NCBI GenBank assembly: GCA_036011785.1 | Contig: DASCOB010000037.1 | Coordinates: 1 to 7,844, forward strand | DNA: 7,844 nt | Direction of reading: 5' to 3' | From: CAJWGI01 sp036011785 | Lineage (GTDB): Bacteria; Chloroflexota; Anaerolineae; Anaerolineales; UBA11657 | In this document: positions 1 to 5,776 of the stretch, piece by piece | How positions within the stretch are numbered: position 1 is the stretch's first letter | How the letters are laid out: each line of letters begins with the position of its first letter | The notes under the pieces: generated by a model | The model's database searches: none | What the model saw: the letters and a program-made list of their open reading frames with translations, nothing else | What the model was told of the DNA's origin: nothing | Made by a program: the position numbers and the translations under genes

Positions 1-1053
1 ACCCCCATTTTTACCATCTGGCTGGAGCGCAAAGTGGCCGCGAGGTTTCAGGACCGGCTTGGGCCAAATCGGGTGGGGCCGTTCGGCCTGTTCCAATCGT
101 TTGCAGACATTGTCAAACTGGTTATAAAGGAAGACATTATTCCCATCGGCGCGGACAAGGTCATTTTCAATATCGGGCCGGTGTTGGCAGTAATGTCGGT
201 GGTAGGCATCTGGGCGGTTATTCCATTTGCTTCCACCATGGTGGGCACCGATATTAACGTGGGCGTGCTTTACAGCGTGGCGGTGGGCGCCATCGGCACG
301 CTGGCAATCATGATGGGCGGCTGGGCGAGTAACAACAAATACGCGCTGCTGGGCGCATTTAGGACTGTCTCGCAGCTGGTCTCCTACGAGGTGCCGATGA
401 TTGTGGCGCTACTGGTGCCAACGATGTTGGCCGGGTCGATGCGCATGAACGATATCGTGGCAGAGCAACAGGTGTGGTTCATTGTCGCTGCACCGCTGGC
501 AATGTTGGTGTTTTTAATCTCCAGCATAGCGGAGGTGGGCCGGGCGCCGTTTGACCTTCTGGAGGCGGAAAGTGAGATAGTGGCTGGCTTCCATGTGGAG
601 TATACCGGCATGAAGTTCGGAGTGTGGATGCTGGCGGAGTTCGTGCACGCTTTTACCATTTCCGCGCTAGCAGCCGTGGTTTTCCTCGGCGGCTGGCGCG
701 GTCCGCTGGTTGATCAGTATCCGCTTCTGGGCGTGATTTACTTCCTAACGAAAACCTACGTGGTTTACATGGTGCTGTTGTGGGTCAGGGTGACGCTGCC
801 GCGAGTGCGCATTGACCATATGAACGCCCTGAACTGGAAATTCCTAGTGCCATTGTCGCTGACGGTGCTGGTGGTGACGGCGCTGGTGGGCAAAGCTGTG
901 CCTGCCGATGTTAGCGTGGGTGGTCGGGCCGTGGTGCTGTTCCTTTCCAACGTGGCCCTGGCAGTGGTGTCGATTAGACTTCTGACGGGGTTCTCACGAA
1001 AGTTGCAGGCGGCCGAGCAGGCAAGCATCGATACGAGCGGGGCAGGAGGGTAG
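1..1053 (+). CDS. nuoH: NADH-quinone oxidoreductase subunit H (NuoH/ND1), 5' partial
   Basis: NuoH is the membrane subunit at the junction of the peripheral and membrane arms of complex I. It forms most of the quinone tunnel and the first part of the proton path. The reading frame is open from base 1, giving 350 visible residues. A GTG at 34 lies inside the conserved W-L-E-R-K segment (visible residues 7-11), so it is not the start. Comparing E9 and E130 (in VSYEVP) with the E. coli family numbering suggests at least about 27 N-terminal residues, including the first membrane helix, lie upstream. The quinone-site loop RAPFDLLEAESEIVAG is at visible residues 181-196, with E188, E190, E192 and E200 of the acidic cluster kept. 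It reads DLLEAE where E. coli has a proline (PEAE). The conserved NWKFLVP segment near the C-terminus also fits the family. The gene ends with TAG at 1051 and is followed by a possible small gene and nuoJ. Identification is secure. Confidence 0.97.
   Translation, partial: TPIFTIWLERKVAARFQDRLGPNRVGPFGLFQSFADIVKLVIKEDIIPIGADKVIFNIGPVLAVMSVVGIWAVIPFASTMVGTDINVGVLYSVAVGAIGTLAIMMGGWASNNKYALLGAFRTVSQLVSYEVPMIVALLVPTMLAGSMRMNDIVAEQQVWFIVAAPLAMLVFLISSIAEVGRAPFDLLEAESEIVAGFHVEYTGMKFGVWMLAEFVHAFTISALAAVVFLGGWRGPLVDQYPLLGVIYFLTKTYVVYMVLLWVRVTLPRVRIDHMNALNWKFLVPLSLTVLVVTALVGKAVPADVSVGGRAVVLFLSNVALAVVSIRLLTGFSRKLQAAEQASIDTSGAGG
1044..1049 (+). promoter_or_regulatory. Strong Shine-Dalgarno (AGGAGG) at the end of nuoH
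   Basis: A perfect AGGAGG lies in the last codons of nuoH. It is 18 bases before the ATG at 1068, which is too far for good use. It is 9 bases before an in-frame CTG at 1059, an ideal spacing. Either the small ORF downstream starts at the rare codon CTG, or this purine run is simply nuoH coding sequence (Gly-Ala-Gly-Gly). The match is visible; its use is inference. Confidence 0.4.
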
Positions 1054-1067
1054 CCAACCTGCCCACA

Positions 1068-1157
1068 ATGCAAATCCTGTTGTTGGCACTTGGAGCAGTG
1101 GCAATTCTGGCAATCTTGGTGACAGCAACTCAACCCGCGCTAGGATTGACGCTATGA
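1068..1157 (+). CDS. Possible small single-helix membrane peptide (29 aa) between nuoH and nuoJ
   Basis: From ATG at 1068 to TGA at 1155-1157 there is a 29-codon frame. It begins MQILLLALGAVAILAILV and ends TATQPALGLTL, so it would be one continuous hydrophobic helix of about 18 residues with a short tail. Its stop overlaps the nuoJ start as ATGA (1154-1157), the classic arrangement for translational coupling. It fills nearly all of the 100-base gap between nuoH and nuoJ, the place where nuoI often lies. An upstream in-frame CTG at 1059 would add three residues and has a better-placed ribosome site. Only 13 of 28 sense codons end in G or C, visibly fewer than in nuoJ, which argues somewhat against long-term coding. 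I recognise no family. It could be an accessory subunit helix, a coupling leader, or chance. Confidence 0.4.
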   Translation: MQILLLALGAVAILAILVTATQPALGLTL

Positions 1158-1663
1158 GCGCGACGCCAATCATTTTTCTGGTCGTCGCGGCACTAACTCT
1201 GGTGGCAGCATTCCTTGTGGTCACAGTGCGGAACTTGATTCACGCCGCTCTCTGGTTGGTGGCGGCGCTGCTCGGTATCGCGGTGATCTTCGTACTGTTG
1301 GATGCCGGTTTCATGGCCACGGTGCAAGTGGTGCTGTACATCGGCGCGATTGCGATTTTGATTGTGTTCGCGGTGATGTTGACGCGGAGGGTAATGCAGG
1401 ACGTCGGGCCGCAGCGTAACTCGAACTGGTGGCTGGGCGCGATTGTGGCCGCCATTTTTTTTGTGGCTATCTCCAGCCTGCTCTGGCGCACCGGATGGCC
1501 CGCGTTGCCGGGCGGGGAGGTGGGCGATACCGTGCTTGCGCTGGGTCGGAGCCTGGTGAATCCGGATCAATACGTGATTCCCTTCGAGGTGGCTTCGGTG
1601 CTGCTCATCATCGCTCTGATTGGTTCGATCGCCGTGGCGCTTCCGGGGAAGCAGTCGGAATGA
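1154..1663 (+). CDS. nuoJ: NADH-quinone oxidoreductase subunit J (NuoJ/ND6)
   Basis: NuoJ is a core membrane-arm subunit. Its third helix carries a pi-bulge region that helps link quinone chemistry to the proton channels. The product is 169 residues, near the usual 165-185. Five membrane segments are visible at roughly 5-23, 28-49, 54-77, 93-111 and 143-163. The family signature VVLYIGAIAILIVFAVML is at about residues 59-76, with Y62 and G64 matching Y59 and G61 of E. coli. The late PFEVASVLLIIALIGS segment is also typical. The ATG overlaps the stop of the preceding small frame by four bases, and AGGA at 1142-1145 is a reasonable ribosome site. The gene ends at TGA 1661-1663, and nuoK starts 48 bases later. 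Nothing is missing or broken. Confidence 0.96.
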   Translation: MSATPIIFLVVAALTLVAAFLVVTVRNLIHAALWLVAALLGIAVIFVLLDAGFMATVQVVLYIGAIAILIVFAVMLTRRVMQDVGPQRNSNWWLGAIVAAIFFVAISSLLWRTGWPALPGGEVGDTVLALGRSLVNPDQYVIPFEVASVLLIIALIGSIAVALPGKQSE

Positions 1664-1681
1664 TGGTGCGGGCAACTTCCG

Positions 1682-1695
1682 CCGCGCTCGCGCGG
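1682..1695 (+). promoter_or_regulatory. GC-only hairpin just upstream of the nuoK ribosome site
   Basis: CCGCG (1682-1686) pairs perfectly with CGCGG (1691-1695) around a CTCG tetraloop. The hairpin ends five bases before the nuoK Shine-Dalgarno at 1700-1705. There is no U-run after it, so it is not an intrinsic terminator. It could protect the message or tune nuoK translation. A 5-bp stem is short and the region is GC-rich, so the function is unproven. Confidence 0.3.
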
Positions 1696-1699
1696 GATC

Positions 1700-1705
1700 A
1701 GGTGG
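1700..1705 (+). promoter_or_regulatory. Ribosome binding site of nuoK (AGGTGG)
   Basis: AGGTGG lies six bases before the ATG at 1712. It fixes that ATG as the nuoK start, and the resulting protein aligns residue for residue with the E. coli family numbering at Glu36. Confidence 0.7.
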
Positions 1706-1711
1706 ATTGAA

Positions 1712-2020
1712 ATGGTGCCGCTATCCTGGTATCTGACCTTTGCGGCTGCCCTGTTCGCCCTCGGGATGTATGCGGTGCTGGCGCGAAAAAACGCAGTTGC
1801 AATCCTGATGGGCGTAGAGCTGATGCTCAACGCCGTGATTGTTAATCTCGTCGCCTTCTGGCGCTATGGTAATCCTGCGGACATCGCCGGACAGGCCTTT
1901 GCTGTGATTGTCTTTGCTGTGGCTGCCGCCGAGGCGGCCGTGGGTCTCGCCCTGATAATCTCGATCTATCGGCAGCGCGACACGGTCATGGTCGAGAAAA
2001 TTGACCTGATGAAGTGGTGA
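1712..2020 (+). CDS. nuoK: NADH-quinone oxidoreductase subunit K (NuoK/ND4L)
   Basis: NuoK is the small three-helix subunit (related to MrpC) that with NuoJ and NuoN forms a proton channel of the membrane arm. The product is 102 residues, close to the usual 100-105. Helices lie at about 5-23, 27-50 and 60-84. The two buried glutamates that are essential in the family are present: E36 in LMGVELMLN and E74 in AAAEAAVGLA (equivalent to E36 and E72 of E. coli). The GQAFAVIVF segment and the closing YRQRDT are also typical. The start is supported by AGGTGG six bases upstream. The stop at 2018-2020 lies two bases before the ATG chosen for nuoL, so the two are probably translated together. Confidence 0.97.
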   Translation: MVPLSWYLTFAAALFALGMYAVLARKNAVAILMGVELMLNAVIVNLVAFWRYGNPADIAGQAFAVIVFAVAAAEAAVGLALIISIYRQRDTVMVEKIDLMKW

Positions 2021-2022
2021 TC

Positions 2023-4179
2023 ATGGACCTCTCAACTTTGACCTGGCTGGTTCCGCTGCCGCCGCTGCTGGCCTTCTTCCTCATCATTCTCTTCACCCAC
2101 CGCGACAGGCGGCTTAGCCACACGGTTGCTCTAGGTGCAATCGGGTTGTCGCTTCTTTTCAGCTGGACGGTGGTGTTCCGCGCGCTGGGAACCGTTCACT
2201 TCGCAGAGCATCCCATTGTTGCAAGTGTGGCCTGGCTGCCCACCGGAAACAGCGCCTTACGTATGGGCGTGGCAGCTGACCCGTTGACCGTGGTCATGCT
2301 CTTTTTCGTGCCGCTGGCGTGTTTCCTGATTATCCTTTACAGCGTTGGCTATTCCAATTACGGCCAACCGCGCGACGAGCGCGATGTGCCCGGCAGCCCG
2401 CCCCACCATGGCGTGGAGCCAATGTACTCGCGCTTTTTTGCGTTCCTTTCGCTCTTCGCCGGGGCAATGCTTCTGCTGATCGTGGCCGACAACCTGCTGC
2501 TGCTCTTCTTCGGCTGGGAAATCATGGGACTGTGTTCCTATTTGCTCATTGGTTTTTGGTACGGACGCAACTACGAGGATGCAACCCAGATTACCCCGCG
2601 CGCCGCGGCGGTGAAGGCGTTCATCACCACGCGCTTTGCGGATGTGCTCATGCTCATTGGCATTGCCTATCTGTACAGTCAGGCCGGCACACTTAATTTC
2701 CGCGAAATATTCTTCAACGAAGAAATAATGAATCATCTGCTGCACACGCCATCGGTGATTGGAGGGCTGGCGGCAGCGCACCTGATTGGCCTGCTGATAT
2801 TCGCGGGCACGGTGGGCAAGAGCGCCCAGTTCCCGTTGCATGTCTGGCTGCCGGATGCTATGGAGGGCCCAACACCGGTCAGTGCCATGATTCATGCGGC
2901 CGCCATGGTCTCCGCCGGTGTGTACATGATCGTGCGCATGTTCCCGCTGCTTTCGGCCGGCGCTGGTGGGCACGACGGCAGCCCCACGATGACGGTGATG
3001 GCGTTCATCGGTGCGTTCACGGCTCTGTTTGCCGCCACGATTGCGGTGGCGCAGAACGATGTCAAGCGGGTGCTGGCGTATTCCACCATCAGTCAACTGG
3101 GTTATATGGTGGCGGCGCTGGGTATTGGCGCTTACGTGGCTGCGGCCTTCCATTTGATGACCCACGCTTTCTTCAAAGCGTTGCTCTTCATGGGGTCCGG
3201 ATCGATCATCCACGGCGTCGAGCACGGCATTCATCACACGCACGAAAAACTGGACCCGCAAGACATGCGCAATATGGGCGGGCTGGCGAAACACATGCCG
3301 ATAACCTTCTGGACCTTTCTTATCGGCGGCTTCGCACTTTCGGGCTTCCCGTTCATCACAGCTGGATTCTGGTCAAAGGACGAGATACTTGCCGACGCCT
3401 TCGCGCACGGTCACTGGTGGGTATTTGTGGTGTTGCTGCTGGCGGCCTTCCTGACCGCGTTTTACACCATGCGCCAGATTGCGCTGACCTTCCTGGGCGA
3501 TCCGCGCAGTGAGAGCGCGGCTCACGCGCATGAGAGCACCTGGACGATGACACTACCTCTGGTGGTGCTGGCGTTCTTCGCGCTTTTTGCCGGGTTTGTG
3601 GGCGTGCATCCTGATTTCCCACTGCTGGGAGAGTTGCTCGGACACAACCCGTTCGAGCATTTCGTTATGGGCGCGCTTCCCCATCATCTTCCTGGCATTG
3701 AGTTCAACTGGACACCTGTGCTGCTCTCGGTTGTCGCCGGTCTGGGAGGGTTAGGTTGCGGCTGGCTGCTATACGGGCGACGCCCGCTGGCGGCTGGGCA
3801 GCCTGACCCGCTGGTCGCCTCTCTCGGGCCCATCCACGAGATGCTGTCAGGAAAATACTTCCTTGATGAACTGTACGATTTTGCGCTGGTGCGCCCGGCC
3901 AAATGGGTCTCCGAGGTTGTGGCCTTCCGCTGGATAGACCGCGCGCTGATTGATGGCGCATTGCATGCTATCGCGGGCGCGGCAATGCGCGTTGGCGCCG
4001 GCGCGCGCTGGTTCGACAAATGGGGCATCAATTATCCGCCCGACAGGTTTGGGGATGGGGTGAAGGCATCGGGGGACTCACTCCGTGTGATCCAAACCGG
4101 GCGCGTGCAAGACTATTTGCTCATAACGCTCAGTGCGGTCATCGCCGTGGGCGGAGTGTTCTTTCTGGTGTTGAGGTAG
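2023..4179 (+). CDS. nuoL: NADH-quinone oxidoreductase subunit L (NuoL/ND5) with extended lateral helix
   Basis: NuoL is the distal antiporter-like proton pump, whose C-terminal lateral helix straps the membrane arm together. The 718-residue product is about 100 longer than E. coli NuoL (613). Key polar residues are all present: E166 in FGWEIMG (E144 in E. coli), K266 in TVGKSAQFPLHVWLPDA (K229), H291 (H254), H377, H381 and K385 in HLMTHAFFKALLF (H334, H338, K342), and K452 in FWSKDEIL (K399). A His-rich loop, HGVEHGIHHTHE, follows at 397-408. The region between LY (617-618) and QTG (691-693), which should form the lateral helix, is 72 residues, against about 40-45 in ordinary NuoL as I recall it. 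The last membrane helix follows at about 695-717. I chose ATG 2023 (MDLSTLTWLVPLPP) over an in-frame GTG at 2014 that overlaps nuoK. The first nuoM begins 14 bases downstream. Confidence 0.97.
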   Translation: MDLSTLTWLVPLPPLLAFFLIILFTHRDRRLSHTVALGAIGLSLLFSWTVVFRALGTVHFAEHPIVASVAWLPTGNSALRMGVAADPLTVVMLFFVPLACFLIILYSVGYSNYGQPRDERDVPGSPPHHGVEPMYSRFFAFLSLFAGAMLLLIVADNLLLLFFGWEIMGLCSYLLIGFWYGRNYEDATQITPRAAAVKAFITTRFADVLMLIGIAYLYSQAGTLNFREIFFNEEIMNHLLHTPSVIGGLAAAHLIGLLIFAGTVGKSAQFPLHVWLPDAMEGPTPVSAMIHAAAMVSAGVYMIVRMFPLLSAGAGGHDGSPTMTVMAFIGAFTALFAATIAVAQNDVKRVLAYSTISQLGYMVAALGIGAYVAAAFHLMTHAFFKALLFMGSGSIIHGVEHGIHHTHEKLDPQDMRNMGGLAKHMPITFWTFLIGGFALSGFPFITAGFWSKDEILADAFAHGHWWVFVVLLLAAFLTAFYTMRQIALTFLGDPRSESAAHAHESTWTMTLPLVVLAFFALFAGFVGVHPDFPLLGELLGHNPFEHFVMGALPHHLPGIEFNWTPVLLSVVAGLGGLGCGWLLYGRRPLAAGQPDPLVASLGPIHEMLSGKYFLDELYDFALVRPAKWVSEVVAFRWIDRALIDGALHAIAGAAMRVGAGARWFDKWGINYPPDRFGDGVKASGDSLRVIQTGRVQDYLLITLSAVIAVGGVFFLVLR

Positions 4180-4193
4180 GGCGGAGATAAGGT

Positions 4194-5771
4194 ATGGCTG
4201 ACTTCATCAGGCAACACCTTCTGACACTGATATTGTTCGCGCCGGTGGCGGGTATGTTGGTGGTGATCTTGGTGCCGGGCGAGCGCAAGCAGACAGTGCG
4301 CTGGGTGGCGCTGCTGGCCAGCATGGTTCCGCTCGGGCTCTCAATAGTGCTCTGGGCCGGCTATGATTCCGGCGCGGCCGGGTTTCAGTTCGAGGAGCGG
4401 GCAACGTGGTATACGGCCATTCGTTCATCCTATCATGTCGGCGTGGACGGCATCAGCGTGCCCATGATAGTGCTCACCACGCTATTAATGCCGCTCGGCA
4501 TTCTCACATCCTTCGGCATTCAGGAGCGGGTGAAAGCGTACATGTTGCTCTTCCTGATGCTTGAGACCGGCATGCTAGGTGTGTTCATGGCGCTCGACCT
4601 GATTGTGTTTTTCCTGTTTTGGGAAATTGGTTTGGTGCCGATGTATTTCCTCATTAATATCTGGGGAAGCCCGAAAGGCGAACGCGAGTTTGGCAGCGGA
4701 CAGAAAGTTCCGGCGCGGCAGTATGCTTCGTACAAATTCTTTGTGTATACACTCGGGGGTTCGCTGGGTTTGTTGCTCGCCATTCAGATTCTTGGGTTGG
4801 TGGCTGGCAGCTTCGATCTGCTCACATTGTTGAAAGTGTGGCCCAATTTCTCCGGTGAATTGTTCGCAAACTTCCCGACTGCTGGCGTGCGCGCGGCCGC
4901 ATTCTGGGCGTTTGTGGTGGCGTTCGCCATCAAGGTGCCGTTGTGGCCCTTCCACACCTGGCTGCCGGATGCGCACACCGAGGCGCCCACGGCCGGCTCT
5001 ATGATTTTGGCCGGCGTGCTCCTGAAACTGGGCGCGTATGGCTTCCTTCGGCTGGTGTTGCCGCTTTTCCCGCAGGAAGCGCATGCGGCTGCGCCAGTGC
5101 TTGCATTTCTAGCGATGGCCGCTATTGTGCTGGGCGCGCTTTCCGCCTACGGGCAGAGCGACTTTAAGAGGCTGGTGGCGTATTCGTCCGTCAATCATAT
5201 GGGCTTCGTGGTGCTGGGTATTGCGGCAGCCGCGTGGGTGGCCGGCAGCAGTGACCCGGCCATGCGCCTTAGCGGTACGATTGCCACCACTGGCGTGGTG
5301 CTGCAGATGTTCAACCACGGCCTCTCCGCGGCGGCTATGTTCTTTTTGGTAGGGGTGGTGTATGACCGCGCGCACACCCGTGATCTGGACGAGCTGGGCG
5401 GTGGCATTTGGCAGCTGGCGCCGGTCTATGGTGGCATACTGGTATTCAGCTCCATGGCTTCACTGGGGCTGCCGGGCCTGAACGGTTTTGTCTCTGAGTT
5501 CGCCATTGTGCGCGGCGCTTGGCCCGTTTTTTCTGCCATCACGGCGGTGAGCATGATTGGCCTGTTTTTCACCGGAGCATACATCCTCAAGGGAATCCGG
5601 CAGGTGCTGCACGGCCCCCGCAATGAGAGGTGGGCAGACCACGATATGGAAGTGACTATGCGCGAGAAGGTGGTGATCGCGCCACTGATGGTGCTCATGC
5701 TGGTCATTGGCTTGTGGCCGTGGTGGATTACTAGCGTGATTAATGAAACTGCCAAAACCCTGATCGGGTGA
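4194..5771 (+). CDS. nuoM: NADH-quinone oxidoreductase subunit M, first copy (NuoM/ND4)
   Basis: NuoM is an antiporter-like proton pump in the middle of the membrane arm. The product is 525 residues, slightly longer than E. coli NuoM (509). All expected channel residues are visible: E144 in FWEIGLVPMYFL (same number as E. coli), K247 in AIKVPLWPFHTWLPDAH (K234), K278 in GVLLKLGAYG (K265), and E435 in GLNGFVSEFAI (E407). The constant offset of 13 after E144 is partly explained by a longer charged loop at about 159-177 (PKGEREFGSGQ...). The GVDGIS motif near residue 83 and VYDRAHTRDLDELGG near 389 are family hallmarks shared with the next gene. GGAG at 4183-4186 is a good ribosome site, seven bases before the ATG. 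This copy looks fully competent for pumping. It is followed five bases later by a diverged paralogue. Confidence 0.97.
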   Translation: MADFIRQHLLTLILFAPVAGMLVVILVPGERKQTVRWVALLASMVPLGLSIVLWAGYDSGAAGFQFEERATWYTAIRSSYHVGVDGISVPMIVLTTLLMPLGILTSFGIQERVKAYMLLFLMLETGMLGVFMALDLIVFFLFWEIGLVPMYFLINIWGSPKGEREFGSGQKVPARQYASYKFFVYTLGGSLGLLLAIQILGLVAGSFDLLTLLKVWPNFSGELFANFPTAGVRAAAFWAFVVAFAIKVPLWPFHTWLPDAHTEAPTAGSMILAGVLLKLGAYGFLRLVLPLFPQEAHAAAPVLAFLAMAAIVLGALSAYGQSDFKRLVAYSSVNHMGFVVLGIAAAAWVAGSSDPAMRLSGTIATTGVVLQMFNHGLSAAAMFFLVGVVYDRAHTRDLDELGGGIWQLAPVYGGILVFSSMASLGLPGLNGFVSEFAIVRGAWPVFSAITAVSMIGLFFTGAYILKGIRQVLHGPRNERWADHDMEVTMREKVVIAPLMVLMLVIGLWPWWITSVINETAKTLIG

Positions 5772-5776
5772 CGCAG

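Larger units (their letters stand above)
1660..1710 (+). other. Sixteen-codon mini-cistron in the nuoJ-nuoK gap
   Basis: An ATG at 1660 overlaps the nuoJ stop as ATGA. It reads MMVRATSAALARDQVD to a TGA at 1708-1710, one base before the nuoK ATG. This could pass ribosomes from nuoJ to nuoK across an otherwise 48-base gap. The frame is also the tail of a longer out-of-frame run inside nuoJ, so chance is a real possibility. The peptide has no recognisable features and I do not claim it is functional. Confidence 0.2.

Noticed and set aside
34..36. GTG at 34 as the start of nuoH
   Set aside because: It falls within the conserved W-L-E-R-K-V segment, and the frame is open upstream to base 1 with family-consistent residues.
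1455..1462. Run of eight T in nuoJ as a slippage or termination signal
   Set aside because: It encodes Ile-Phe-Phe in a membrane helix, the frame is intact through it, and no stem precedes it.
2014..2016. GTG start for nuoL overlapping the end of nuoK
   Set aside because: ATG 2023 gives the expected N-terminus and sits two bases after the nuoK stop. The GTG has no ribosome site of note.
2257..3294. Long open frame on the minus strand (345 codons) antisense to nuoL
   Set aside because: It lies entirely inside nuoL, gives a low-complexity His/Arg/Gln-rich product with no family features, and is explained by the codon bias of the plus-strand gene. The other minus-strand frames across the window are the same kind of shadow.
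5768..5770. GTG start for the second nuoM with a GTGA overlap
   Set aside because: Possible, but ATG 5777 has GGTGA at suitable distance and gives a more typical N-terminus. The difference is only three residues.
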